DNA of 64,000 nt, taken from NCBI GenBank assembly GCA_017644045.1, contig JAEPMI010000010.1:62001-126000 (forward strand). The letters run 5' to 3'. Of the stretch, positions 1 to 8,595 are shown piece by piece. The stretch is from Deltaproteobacteria bacterium (GTDB lineage: Bacteria > Myxococcota_A > Polyangia > Polyangiales > Houyiibacteriaceae). The first letter of the stretch is position 1. Each line of letters begins with the position of its first letter. The translations under genes were made by a program, and so were the position numbers. The notes beneath the pieces were generated by a model. The model made no database searches and was not told where the DNA came from. It was given only the letters and a program-made list of their open reading frames with translations.

Positions 1-1003
1 CCTCGCCGGCGTAGGGCGTCGCGAGGACCGCCGCGTCGAGCCCGCGCTCCTCGCGAAGGAATCGCGCGAGCACCTCCGGTCGACCGTGGGTGCAGAGCAC
101 GCGCTCCGCCTCCGACTCCTGAACGGTGCGAATCAGCGCGGGCCAGTCCGCGTGGTCGGAGAGCGTGAAGCCGCGATCGAGGCCGCGCTGCTTTCGGGTC
201 GCGCGCAGCAGCATCCAACCGCTCGCGAAGGCGGTCTCGTGATCGCCGAAGCGCTTCAGCCAGCGGGAGCGTCGGACGGACGGTGGTGCCATGACCAGCC
301 GACCGGCCCAGTCGGTGCCCTTCGGCTCCGGCTGCACCGGCTTGGTGGGGAGCATCTCGACCCCCTCGTCGCGGTAGCGCTCGACCAGGGCCTCGATGGC
401 GCCGTGCGTGTAGACGGTCTGATCGGTGAGCGCGCTCAGCTCCGCGAGGATCCGCTGCGCCTTACCGAGCGAGTAGACGTAGAGCAGCGACGCCCTCCCC
501 GCCTCGGCGTTCGCGCGCCACCAGCTCGCGATGGCGCGCACCTCCGTCGTCGCGTCCGGCCATCGGTAGATGGGCAGGGCGAACGTGGCCTCGGTGACCA
601 GCGTGTCGCAGCGGACCACCTCGAAGGGTGCGCAGGTCGGGTCCGCGGCGCGCTTGTAGTCGCCGGTGACCACCCAGACCTCGCCGCGATGCTCGAGCCG
701 CACCTGCGCCGAGCCGAGCACGTGACCCGCGGGATGGAAGCTCAGCGATACGTCGCCGATGGTCTGCCGCTCGCCGTAGCGCAGGGTGTCGATGGTCGGC
801 GCACCGCTCTCGGTGGCGAGGCGCTTGTCGAGGATCGAGCGGCCCGGCTCCGGCGCGAGGTAGCGGGTCGATCCCGGCCGCGCATGGTCGCCGTGACCGT
901 GGGTGAGCACGGCCCGCTCCACGGGCTCCCACGGATCGATGTGGAAGCCACCGGCGGGACAGAAGAGCCCCTCGTTCGTGAGCTGCAGGAGCGGTGCGGT
1001 CAT
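1..1003 (-). CDS. Ligase-associated DNA exonuclease, metallo-beta-lactamase fold (3' end off window)
   Basis: The first 334 codons are present; the C-terminus lies beyond the left edge. Residues 35-40 read HGHGDH, the metal-binding HxHxDH signature of metallo-beta-lactamase hydrolases. It is followed by FHPAGHVLGSAQ (a further metal histidine) and TGDYKR (the bridging aspartate). The order HGHGDHARPGS, then AGHVLGSAQ, then VVTGDYKR is what I know from the ligase-associated exonuclease family (TIGR04122 type), relatives of CPSF/SNM1 nucleases thought to process DNA ends for a bacterial ATP-dependent ligase. The start is the ATG at 1003, whose N-terminus matches the family; no clear ribosome binding site precedes it. 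A strong hairpin separates it from sodB, so it is probably transcribed independently. The expected partner ligase and helicase would lie to the left and cannot be seen. Confidence 0.85.
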   Translation of the reverse strand, partial: MTAPLLQLTNEGLFCPAGGFHIDPWEPVERAVLTHGHGDHARPGSTRYLAPEPGRSILDKRLATESGAPTIDTLRYGERQTIGDVSLSFHPAGHVLGSAQVRLEHRGEVWVVTGDYKRAADPTCAPFEVVRCDTLVTEATFALPIYRWPDATTEVRAIASWWRANAEAGRASLLYVYSLGKAQRILAELSALTDQTVYTHGAIEALVERYRDEGVEMLPTKPVQPEPKGTDWAGRLVMAPPSVRRSRWLKRFGDHETAFASGWMLLRATRKQRGLDRGFTLSDHADWPALIRTVQESEAERVLCTHGRPEVLARFLREERGLDAAVLATPYAGE

Positions 1004-1020
1004 GGGGGGACGGACGAAAG

Positions 1021-1050
1021 AGAGCTCCGCGACGGACGCCGCGGAGCTCT
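1021..1050 (-). terminator. Intrinsic terminator of sodB
   Basis: Perfect 10-bp inverted repeat AGAGCTCCGC/GCGGAGCTCT around a 10-nt loop. Read on the minus strand it is followed by CTTTCGTCC. It begins 19 bases after the sodB stop and ends 18 bases before the exonuclease start, so it should end sodB transcripts. The U tract is short. Confidence 0.7.
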
Positions 1051-1068
1051 CGTCTCGACCGAACGGGC

Positions 1069-1647
1069 TCAGCCCGCGAGGTTGGCGGCCGCGAAGTCCC
1101 AGTTGATGAGCTTCTCGAGCCAGACGTCGATGTAGGTCCCGCGCGCGTTCTGGTGGTCCAGGTAGTAGGCGTGCTCCCAGACGTCCATGGTGAGCAGCGG
1201 CTTGGCGCTGCCGGTGATCGGGGTCTCGGCGTTGCTGGTCGAGGTGACGGCGAGCTTGCCGCCGTCGTTGACGAGCCAGACCCAGCCCGAGCCGAACTGG
1301 CCGGCGCCGGAGGCCTTCCAGGCCTCGCGGAACTTGTCGACGCTTCCGAAGTCGCGGTCGATGGCGTCCTTGAGGTCACCGCTCGGATCGCCGCCGCCGC
1401 CCGGCTTCATGCTCGTCCAGAAGAAGTTGTGGTTGTAGACCTGCGCGGCGTTGTTGAACTTGCCACCGCTGGCCGCCTTCACGACCTCCTCGAGCGGCTT
1501 GTCGGCCTCGCCGGCCTCGAGCGCCGCCTCGAGCTTCTTCATGTAGCCCTTGTGGTGCTTCTCGTAGTGGAACGAGAACGTCTTCTCGCTCATGGCGGGC
1601 GCGAGGGCGTCCTGCGCGTACGGTAGTTCGATGACTTCGACCTTCAT
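1069..1647 (-). CDS. sodB: Superoxide dismutase, iron type
   Basis: 192 aa, normal length for the Fe/Mn family, which converts superoxide to oxygen and hydrogen peroxide. The N-terminal helical part carries FHYEKHHKGY with the first metal histidine and NNAAQVYNHNFFW with the second. The C-terminal part carries DVWEHAYYLDHQN, which supplies the metal Asp and His. The active-site glutamine is in the N-terminal NNAAQ motif. The C-terminal position where Mn enzymes have Gln reads SNAETP, which favours iron. No signal peptide is visible, so it is cytoplasmic. The start is well supported: AGGAG sits 6 bases before the ATG, and a promoter-like pair lies about 60 bases further up. Transcribed alone, with its own terminator. 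Confidence 0.96.
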   Translation of the reverse strand: MKVEVIELPYAQDALAPAMSEKTFSFHYEKHHKGYMKKLEAALEAGEADKPLEEVVKAASGGKFNNAAQVYNHNFFWTSMKPGGGGDPSGDLKDAIDRDFGSVDKFREAWKASGAGQFGSGWVWLVNDGGKLAVTSTSNAETPITGSAKPLLTMDVWEHAYYLDHQNARGTYIDVWLEKLINWDFAAANLAG

Positions 1648-1709
1648 GGTTTCTCCTAGCGGGTGTCGTGTGGGGCCCGGAGTGCGCCGGCCCCGAAGGA
1701 TTCGCAGCC

Positions 1710-1738
1710 CTTATAGAACTTCAGGGCTCCGGCCGTAA
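1710..1738 (-). promoter_or_regulatory. Candidate sigma70-type promoter of sodB
   Basis: On the minus strand TTACGG and TATAAG are separated by exactly 17 bases. The -10 element differs from TATAAT at one position; the -35 is weak. It lies about 65 bases upstream of the sodB ATG, in the gap after the FG-GAP lipoprotein gene. No operator repeat was seen. Confidence 0.45.
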
Positions 1739-1805
1739 CCCCCCCTCGAACGGGAGACCCGTGAGAAGACTCCGGGAACCGATTTCCGTCGGACCGGCGC
1801 CCGGT

Positions 1806-4178
1806 TCACAGGAGGCCGTCGCAGCGCTCCGTGCTCTGACTGGCGTTGTCGTCCTCGATGCACTCGGCGGCGGCGTCCGCTCCGTCGACGCGCGCCTCGT
1901 AGACCAGGTCCGTGTCCTCCGGGTAGTCCGTGACGTCGAACGAGAGCCGTTCGCTGCCGCCGGGAAGGAGCGGACCGGTCGTGGTCAACGTGGTGAGGCT
2001 CTCCTCCGGGTCGGTGTCGACCCGGACGAGCTCGACCTCGAGGCCGGCCGGGACACCCCGCGAGCCGATGTTGCGGATGACGGCGCTCAAGGTGATCGCG
2101 CCGGTGCCGCACTGAGCGACGGCCTCGAGCTCGACCACCAGGTTGGGCGCGTTGAACACGCCCGCGCCCTGGACGTTCTGGCGGTAGTTGTTGAGCTCCG
2201 GCACGCTCCAGTTGTCGACCTCGGTCGCGGGCACCACGCCGGTTCGGCTCACGTTGGTCACGTGGTAGCTGTACTGGTTCCAGACGGGCCGGGTCGGCAC
2301 CCAGCGATCGCTCGCGTCGCCGTACACGTAGATGCCGTGCGTGCCGCTCCGATACGCCGCAGGGAGCTCGGCGATGGGGACGCCGAAGGTCGCGGCGTAG
2401 GCGTCGTCGCAGTGGTCCCGGGACACCGCCTGGTCGTTGTTGGCGCCGACCACGATCTCGGAGTTCCCGTCGCCGTCGACGTCGACCACGATGGGGTACT
2501 CGTACCCCGTCCGCGACGAGTTCGGGATCGGGTCCATCAGGATCTCGGCGCCGTCGCGCCCGTCGTAGACGTGAAGGAAGCACTCGTCGTTGTAGACCAC
2601 CTCGGCGATGCCATCGCCCTGGAAGTCGAAGACGCTGGAGCCGGTGACGCTCGAGCTGATGTCCTGGGTCGCCGCCTGCCAGCGCAGGAAGTCCGTGGTC
2701 GCGCAGTCGTCGCCGCCGGTGCGGGGTGGCGTCTCGAAGCAGTCCGGGTCGTAGACGACGTAGGCGCCGCGGCCGGCGGTCGCGATCTCGGGCAACCCGT
2801 CGCCGTCGAAGTCCGCGATGGTCGGCGGTCCGCCCGTCCCGCCGCCGGGGAGCGCGAAGGTGCCATCGACCCAGGAACCGCCCGGCCCGATCAGCATCGA
2901 ACCGGTCGCGCCGTCGAGCACCGTGATCACGCCCGCACCGACGACCGCGATCTCCGGCGAGCCATCGAGGTCGAGGTCGGCGACCGCCACGTTCCCGTTG
3001 CTGCCGCCGTTCCAGAGCTCGGTCCCGTCGTGGTTCAGGGCGATGAGGCCGTTGGTGAGCTCGACCTCTCCGTCGCCGTCGAGGTCGGCGACCACGGGTG
3101 CCTCCCAGCCGCCGCTCGGGCAGTTGCCGACGGTGACGATGTCCATCGTCGGGTCGGAGATGTCGCGACCGTCATAGACCATGCACCCGACGACCACGTC
3201 CGGGATGCCGTCGTGGTTGAAGTCGGCGACCTCGACCGTCCCCCGCGTGTTGGGACCGATGCGGAGGCCGAGCTCGGTCGTGCCGTCGCCGTCCATCATC
3301 CGGATTCCGCCGCCGTCGAGTCGGTAGACGAACTCGAGCGCGTCGTCGCTCGGGTCGAAGTTGGCGACCGCGACGCCCTCACCCTCGGCGTACTCGGTGG
3401 TGCCGCGACCGATGGCGAAGAGCTCGGATCCGTCGTCCCCGCTGATGCCCACGAGCACCGGGTCGTTCCAGGCGGTGCCAGCGTAGAAGCCGACGATCAC
3501 GTCCGGGATGCCGTCGCCCGAGACGTCGCCGACCGTCGGGGTGGAGACGACCTGGTCGTAGACCGTGCCGCCGACGGTGGTCCCCTCGAAGTGCCACTCC
3601 TCGACGAGCTCGATCTGGTCGAACTCCGGCGCGAGCTCGCAGGCCGCGCCCTCCGGGGTGGTCAGGCACCGACCCAGCGTCGTCTCGCAGTAGAGGCTCG
3701 CGTCCCGGCAGTCGAAGTCGTCGCCGCACTCGATGCCGGGCGTCTGACACGCGTCGAAGACACAGACGTCGCCGGCCGGGCAACAGATCTCGAGCGACTC
3801 GCCACAGAGCGTCTCCGCCGCGCCGCAGTCGGCGGCACAGACGACGCCGTCGAGGCAGACCTCGCCGGCCCCGCAGCAGATCGAGCCATTGTCGCCGCAG
3901 CGCTGGTTCTCGCAGATGGGCAGGCACTGGTAGCCGTCGACGCACTCTTCGTCCGCCGCGCAACAGCCGTCGCGGCCACACTCGTTCGCCGGCTCACAGC
4001 TCCCTCCGCCATCCGAGCGGCCGCCGTCCGTCGGGACACGGCACTCGCCATCGACGCAGGTGCGACCGCCGGTGCAGTCATCGGTGGTGGTGCACATGCC
4101 TCCGCCGCCGTCGTCGCCGCAGGCCGAGGTGGTGAGAAGCAGGGCGAGAGCGCCGAGCGCGAAGAGCTTTCGTGTCAC
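1806..4178 (-). CDS. Cys-rich FG-GAP/VCBS repeat lipoprotein with C-terminal CARDB-like domain
   Basis: 790 aa, GTG start. The N-terminus MTRKLFALGALALLLTTSAC is a lipoprotein signal with the lipidated Cys at 20. Residues 25-190 are rich in cysteine pairs (DGCCAADEEC, GSICCGAGEVC, LEICCPAGDVC), resembling small disulfide knots. Residues about 240-640 contain repeated calcium-loop segments such as DFNHDGIPDVVVG, DLDLDGSPEIAV and DFDGDGLPEIAT, typical of FG-GAP/VCBS beta-propeller blades. The last 130 residues (ELEAVAQCGTGAITLSAVI and the end VDGADAAAECIEDDN) resemble a CARDB/Ig-like domain. It is probably a surface lipoprotein in adhesion or substrate binding; the ligand is unknown. The gene follows the substrate-binding lipoprotein gene by 41 bases, so co-transcription is possible. 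Confidence 0.88.
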   Translation of the reverse strand: MTRKLFALGALALLLTTSACGDDGGGGMCTTTDDCTGGRTCVDGECRVPTDGGRSDGGGSCEPANECGRDGCCAADEECVDGYQCLPICENQRCGDNGSICCGAGEVCLDGVVCAADCGAAETLCGESLEICCPAGDVCVFDACQTPGIECGDDFDCRDASLYCETTLGRCLTTPEGAACELAPEFDQIELVEEWHFEGTTVGGTVYDQVVSTPTVGDVSGDGIPDVIVGFYAGTAWNDPVLVGISGDDGSELFAIGRGTTEYAEGEGVAVANFDPSDDALEFVYRLDGGGIRMMDGDGTTELGLRIGPNTRGTVEVADFNHDGIPDVVVGCMVYDGRDISDPTMDIVTVGNCPSGGWEAPVVADLDGDGEVELTNGLIALNHDGTELWNGGSNGNVAVADLDLDGSPEIAVVGAGVITVLDGATGSMLIGPGGSWVDGTFALPGGGTGGPPTIADFDGDGLPEIATAGRGAYVVYDPDCFETPPRTGGDDCATTDFLRWQAATQDISSSVTGSSVFDFQGDGIAEVVYNDECFLHVYDGRDGAEILMDPIPNSSRTGYEYPIVVDVDGDGNSEIVVGANNDQAVSRDHCDDAYAATFGVPIAELPAAYRSGTHGIYVYGDASDRWVPTRPVWNQYSYHVTNVSRTGVVPATEVDNWSVPELNNYRQNVQGAGVFNAPNLVVELEAVAQCGTGAITLSAVIRNIGSRGVPAGLEVELVRVDTDPEESLTTLTTTGPLLPGGSERLSFDVTDYPEDTDLVYEARVDGADAAAECIEDDNASQSTERCDGLL

Positions 4179-4219
4179 CGGAGCACCCTACCCGAACGAC
4201 GCCTCACTCGGGAGAGGGC

Positions 4220-5755
4220 TCAGCGCGCCAGCGTGGAGAGGCGACCGTCTCGGGGGACGTCGAAGGGCACGCCCCGGCGCACGACGGCGACCTTCGACTC
4301 CTGCCAGAGCGGGACCACCGGGAGCTCGTCGTGGAGGCGCTGCTGCACGAAGCGGTACGCCTCGACTCGCGTCGCGCGGTCGGCGGCCGCCCTTCCCCGT
4401 TCGAGCGCCGCGTCGAGCTCCGGGTCACGCAAGCGCCAACGGTTGGCGCCGACCTGGCCCTCCTCGGGGATGCGGCTGGAGTCGAAGAACCAGCTGAGCA
4501 CGTGCGGCTCGAGGACCTCGGGCACCTGCATGAGCGCCAGGTCGAAGCGCCCCGCGTTCAGGTCGGCGATCTGGGTGGCGGTCTCCGACGGGCGGACCAC
4601 GACCTCGAGGCCCACGTCTCTGAGCATGGCGGCGATGGCGCGGGCGATGCTCAGCCGCGCGCGATCGGTGTTCACCCGCAGCAGGAGCCGCCGACCCTTC
4701 GCACCCGCCTCCTCGATCAGCCGGCGAGCCCGCGCCGGGTCGAAGGGTCGAGCCTCGAGCCCCGCGTCGGCCCAGTGTCCCCGAGGGATCCAGGAGGTCG
4801 CGACCTCGGCGCGGCCCTCGAGCTCGGCGCGGACCAGCGTCTCACGGTCGATGGCCAACGCGATGGCCTCTCGAACCCGCAGGTCGTCGAGCGGCGGCGC
4901 CTCCAGGTTGAGCCCGAGGTAGGTCGTCGAGATCCCCGGCGCCGTGCGCACCTCGAAGCGCGGGTCGTCCTCGAAGAGCGGGACGAGGAGCGGCGGCAAC
5001 GCGTCGTAGGCCAGGTCTGCGGCACCGGCCATCAGCCGCATCGCCCGGGTGTTGTCGTCGCGCACCACCGTGAGCGCGAGGCGCGCGTGAATGGGCTCGC
5101 CGCCGTACCAGTGCTCGTTGGCCTCGAGGTCGACCCGCCGATCGGAGCGGCTCCGCAAGACGTAGGGTCCGGCCCCGATGAGCTCCCCCTGCATCCGCGA
5201 ACGGGCGTCCTCCGAGCGCACGATGGGGATCTCGAGATCGGTCAGGAACGTCGCGTGGGGCGCGTCGAGATGAAAACGCACCTCGGTCTCGGACGGCGCC
5301 TCCATCCGGGCGATCCGCTGGTAGGCCCGCGCGTAGACCGAGCCCAGCCCGGGGTCCACGACCCCCTCGAAGGTGTCGACCACGTCCTGGCTGGTCAGGG
5401 GGCTGCCATCGGAGAAGCGGAGGTCCGGACGGAGGGTCGCCACGTACTCGGTCGGTCCCACCTGAACCACCGACTCGGCCAGATCCGGCACGACGTCGAG
5501 TGTTCGAGGGTCGAGCGTGACCAGGGAGCCGAAGATGAGCCGGCTCACCTTCAGGCCCCAGGGGTCGGTCACGAAACGGGGATCCAGCTCCTCGGCCGCG
5601 CGCGGGATGACCACCTGGAGCGCGTCGTCGTCGTGGCTCTGGCTCGCGTCGTCGTCGCCACACCCCAACGCCAGCAACAGTCCCAGGGCGAGCCACCGAT
5701 GAGGCTTTCGCGACGACGTGCTACGCGTCCGCCCATGGGACGGACGCTCCACCAC
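4220..5755 (-). CDS. Peptide-type ABC substrate-binding lipoprotein (SBP_bac_5)
   Basis: About 511 aa. After a short basic leader, RKPHRWLALGLLLALGC forms a lipoprotein signal, followed by an Asp-rich tether. The body shows family 5 (oligopeptide/nickel) binding-protein hallmarks: LDPRFVTDPWG and the LFGSLVTLDPRT region near the N-terminus, VPDLAESV, LRPDLRFSDGSPLTSQDVVDT, then DDLRVREAIALAIDRETLV, and the C-terminal RFDLALMQVPEVLEP. It should bind a peptide or similar solute at the outer face of the inner membrane. No permease or ATPase genes adjoin it, so it is an orphan receptor. The start is uncertain: no ATG is in frame, and the GTGs at 5755 and 5752 are the only upstream choices that keep the signal peptide. 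Both overlap the start of the divergent carboxypeptidase gene. Confidence 0.85.
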   Translation of the reverse strand: MVERPSHGRTRSTSSRKPHRWLALGLLLALGCGDDDASQSHDDDALQVVIPRAAEELDPRFVTDPWGLKVSRLIFGSLVTLDPRTLDVVPDLAESVVQVGPTEYVATLRPDLRFSDGSPLTSQDVVDTFEGVVDPGLGSVYARAYQRIARMEAPSETEVRFHLDAPHATFLTDLEIPIVRSEDARSRMQGELIGAGPYVLRSRSDRRVDLEANEHWYGGEPIHARLALTVVRDDNTRAMRLMAGAADLAYDALPPLLVPLFEDDPRFEVRTAPGISTTYLGLNLEAPPLDDLRVREAIALAIDRETLVRAELEGRAEVATSWIPRGHWADAGLEARPFDPARARRLIEEAGAKGRRLLLRVNTDRARLSIARAIAAMLRDVGLEVVVRPSETATQIADLNAGRFDLALMQVPEVLEPHVLSWFFDSSRIPEEGQVGANRWRLRDPELDAALERGRAAADRATRVEAYRFVQQRLHDELPVVPLWQESKVAVVRRGVPFDVPRDGRLSTLAR

Positions 5756-7150
5756 CTCACCCTCACGCTCGCGCTGCTCGCCCTCGCGTCGACCGCGCTC
5801 GCGCAGCCGAGCACGCCGCTGGGCGGCCGGCTCGCGGACATCGTCCGCCAGGCGGATCTCGGCGACGGAGTCAGCTTCGCGGTGAGCGCCCTGAGCGATG
5901 GGCGGGAGATCTGGGCGAGCCGTGGCGACGCGCTCCGGAACCCGGCCTCCAACATGAAGCTCGTGACCGCGGCCGCCGCGCTGAAACAGCTCGGCCCCGG
6001 CTTCCAGATGCAGACCGGCCTCTACGGCCGCGTGGAGAACGGTCGCATCGCCGACCTGGTGATCCGCGGCTACGGCGACCCGAGCCTCTCGCAGGGCGAC
6101 CTCTACGGGCTGGCGACGGCGCTCGTCGACCGAGGCGTCCGCGGGGTCGACCGCATCTGGGTCGACGGGAGCTACTTCGACGACCAGATCCTCCCGCCGG
6201 CCTTCGACCAGCAGCCGAACGAGACCGCGTCCTTCCGTGCGCCCATCGGCGCCGTCACCGTCGACCGCGGATCGTTCGTGCTCCGAGTGATCCCCGGTGA
6301 CACCGGCAGCGCGGCGGTTCCGGTGCTCGCTGGCGCCGGCTATTTCGTCGTCGACAACGAGATGACGACGACCGCCGACGGCGCGCCGAACGTGATCGCG
6401 AGCCAGCGTGACGCAGACGACGGCCGGTTGGCGCTCGTCCTTCGCGGCTCCGTGCCCGCGAACATTCTCGGGGTCGGCTATCGGCGCCGCGTCGGCAACC
6501 CGCTGCTCCACGCGGGCTACGTGCTGCAGGACGTGCTCGAGGACGTCGGCATCGGCGGCCGGCGTGGCGTCGCGCTCGGCTCGGGACCGAACGGACTGCC
6601 CCTCCTGGCGAGCACCGAGTCGGAGCCGCTCGCACTCCTTCTCCACCGCGTGGGCAAGTGGAGCGACAACTTCTACGCCGAGATGATCCTCAAGGTCATG
6701 GGCGCCGAGGAGCGTCGACCGGGCACGAGCGAGCGTGGCGCGGCGATCAACGTGCGCATCCTCGGGCAGGCCGGCGCCGACACCGAGCGGCTCACCATCG
6801 TGAACGGCTCGGGCCTCTTCGATGGCAACCAGATCTCCGCGCGGCACTTCACCAAGCTCCTCCATTGGGTGTACCAGCAGCCGTCCATTCGCGCCGAATA
6901 CCTGAGCCACCTGGCCGTCGGCGGCGTCGACGGCACGCTCCGGCGTCGGCTCGAGAACGTGCCCGCCGGCGTGGTCCGCGCCAAGACCGGAACCCTCAAC
7001 GACGCCATCGCGCTCAGCGGCTACGTCCTCGGCGAGGATGCCGACCACGGCTACACCTTCAGCTTCCTGGCCAACGGCATCCGCGGCCGTCAGGGCGCCG
7101 CCCGAAACCTCGCCGATCAGCTCGTCACCGCCCTCGTCGAAGCGCGATGA
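5735..7150 (+). CDS. dacB: D-alanyl-D-alanine carboxypeptidase/endopeptidase, PBP4 (S13) family
   Basis: 471 aa with a Sec signal (TLALLALASTALAQ) leading to the periplasm. All three penicillin-binding motifs are present: SNMK at 72-75 with the nucleophile Ser72, SDN at 310-312 and KTG at 417-419. Between the first two lies the long insertion typical of the S13 family (YGDPSLSQGDLY, the WVDGSYFD segment). It should trim terminal D-Ala from peptidoglycan stem peptides or cut peptide cross-links. The ATG at 5735 lies in a CCATGG palindrome, so an ATG also occurs on the opposite strand there, but in the wrong frame for the divergent gene. The stop overlaps the next gene's start (ATGA), implying translational coupling. 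Confidence 0.93.
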   Translation: MGRTLHHLTLTLALLALASTALAQPSTPLGGRLADIVRQADLGDGVSFAVSALSDGREIWASRGDALRNPASNMKLVTAAAALKQLGPGFQMQTGLYGRVENGRIADLVIRGYGDPSLSQGDLYGLATALVDRGVRGVDRIWVDGSYFDDQILPPAFDQQPNETASFRAPIGAVTVDRGSFVLRVIPGDTGSAAVPVLAGAGYFVVDNEMTTTADGAPNVIASQRDADDGRLALVLRGSVPANILGVGYRRRVGNPLLHAGYVLQDVLEDVGIGGRRGVALGSGPNGLPLLASTESEPLALLLHRVGKWSDNFYAEMILKVMGAEERRPGTSERGAAINVRILGQAGADTERLTIVNGSGLFDGNQISARHFTKLLHWVYQQPSIRAEYLSHLAVGGVDGTLRRRLENVPAGVVRAKTGTLNDAIALSGYVLGEDADHGYTFSFLANGIRGRQGAARNLADQLVTALVEAR

Positions 7151-7821
7151 GCTCTCGGTCGGCAGCCGGCTTCGCACTGGTCGCGCCGAAGCGCGAGACG
7201 CTCGGAGCGGCGCTGGACGAGGCGCTGGCCGAGCTCGGCCTGCGGCAGAGCGGGACCGGAGCCAAAGCCGGGCGGCTCTATCTGCGCCGGGGGACCGACC
7301 ACGTGCTGCTGGTCTACGAGTGGGGCGACGCGGCTCTGCAGGCGCTGCCCCGCGCGCTGGCGCGCACACTCGGCGAAGCGGTGAGGCTCTTGGAGCTCGA
7401 GGTCCAAGAGAGCGGAGGGGAGGAAGAGGTCGATGCCCGTTGGGTCGACAGCGTCATCGAGCCGACCGGACAGGCGCGGGTCCACGACTCGAGCGACGAA
7501 CCGGTGGGGCGCTCCGGAGATCTGGCCGAGACCTTGGGCAACGCGCTCTGGGGCTGGGTCGAGGCGGAGGTGAGCCTCGGCGAGCCCGTGGTCTCCGACC
7601 AGCTCGACCTCGAGCGTCTGCCATCCGAGCTACCGGCTCGACTGCAGCAGCTGATCCGCGAGATTCGGGCCGCGGGCGCATGGAGCGTCACGGCGCGGGA
7701 CGGGAAGCACACCGTGCGAGTCGAGCTGCCCGATGGCGGTCGCAGGATCAGCATCCTGTCGGACGACGACCGGCGTGCCGTCGAAGCCCAGGATGGGCTC
7801 CCGGCCCCGACCTCGGCGTAG
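7147..7821 (+). CDS. Unknown protein translationally coupled to dacB
   Basis: 224 aa, not recognised. No signal peptide or membrane segment, so presumably cytoplasmic. The N-terminal half has alternating short strands and helices (ETLGAALDEALAELG, RGTDHVLLVYEWGD) and is followed by an acidic stretch around 95-100 (ESGGEEEVD). The C-terminal half has a helix (LPARLQQLIREIRAAGAW) and a small beta hairpin (DGKHTVRVELPDGGRRISI). The ATG overlaps the dacB stop by four bases, so the two proteins are probably made together. A role in cell-wall turnover is only a guess from position. Confidence 0.7.
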   Translation: MSSRSAAGFALVAPKRETLGAALDEALAELGLRQSGTGAKAGRLYLRRGTDHVLLVYEWGDAALQALPRALARTLGEAVRLLELEVQESGGEEEVDARWVDSVIEPTGQARVHDSSDEPVGRSGDLAETLGNALWGWVEAEVSLGEPVVSDQLDLERLPSELPARLQQLIREIRAAGAWSVTARDGKHTVRVELPDGGRRISILSDDDRRAVEAQDGLPAPTSA

Positions 7822-7854
7822 CGGCCACGAGGTCCATCGAGGTGCCCCCCACGT

Positions 7855-8559
7855 TCATCGGACGTGGACCTCGAACACTCCCTCCTGCAGCTGTCCGCGG
7901 ACGCCTGGCGCCAAGCGATGGCGCTCGCTCTGGCCCGGCCACTCGCAGCGGTTCGCACGACGCAGCGGCGGCCCGGCCTCGGCGAAGCCCATCCAGCGCG
8001 CGGCGTCCTGGCAGCTCATCGCTCGGGGAAGCTGTGCGCGAAGCCCCACGACTCGGCGGTTCTCGACCTTGGCTGCCAGCACCGAGCCGTAGACCGTCCA
8101 GCCACCCCGCGTGCCGTTCGACGTGTAGGTCGAGTAGAGCTCGCGGCGGTGCTCGCCGAGGAAGCGGGCGACCCCCTCCGGCGCCTCGGCCAGCTCCCGG
8201 TCGATCAATCGGTACCGGGGTAGCCCCGCCGGCGCGAGGGGCGGCATCGCGTCCGAGCGCTCCATCGGACCCGCGAGCCGAAGCCGGAGCACGCCACCCC
8301 ACCGCTGCATCAGGGGACACTGCACCACGGCGGCGAAGCGCGCGGGCACCTGCCCACGCTCGGTACGGACGGTCTCGAAGACCACCTCGCCGCGAACCGA
8401 CAGGATCCCACACGCTGGCCACGGCCCGGGCGTCCCCACGACCCGAGCCACCACGACCGCATCCGCCCTCGGCCCCTGCGTCTCCCCCGGCGACACCGAG
8501 AGCAGCAGGAGCGACAAGACCACGAGGGAACGACCCACGAACCGTTCTACGGCAGCCAC
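7855..8559 (-). CDS. Unknown secreted protein
   Basis: 234 aa from the GTG at 8559, which has GAGAAGG 8 bases upstream and opens a signal peptide (FVGRSLVVLSLLLLSVSPGETQG). The frame stays open further upstream, but that part would overlap the divergent Uma2 gene and lacks a credible leader. A second GTG at FVGRS is an alternative. The mature part has four cysteines (PWPACGIL, VVQCPLM, AMSCQDA, RANRCEW), compatible with two disulfides, and a Tyr/Thr/Ser-rich turn (ELYSTYTSNGTRGGW). I do not recognise a family. It ends 33 bases from the convergent dacB-linked gene. Confidence 0.7.
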   Translation of the reverse strand: MAAVERFVGRSLVVLSLLLLSVSPGETQGPRADAVVVARVVGTPGPWPACGILSVRGEVVFETVRTERGQVPARFAAVVQCPLMQRWGGVLRLRLAGPMERSDAMPPLAPAGLPRYRLIDRELAEAPEGVARFLGEHRRELYSTYTSNGTRGGWTVYGSVLAAKVENRRVVGLRAQLPRAMSCQDAARWMGFAEAGPPLRRANRCEWPGQSERHRLAPGVRGQLQEGVFEVHVR

Positions 8560-8595
8560 GCCCGAGACCTTCTCCCCGCGCTCGGTCGAGCTGAC

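Noticed and set aside
1668-4922. Very long plus-strand open frame opposite the FG-GAP lipoprotein gene
   Set aside because: It is antisense to a gene with clear signal peptide and repeats. Its translation is Val/Asp/Arg-rich and repetitive, as expected from a shadow in GC-rich DNA.
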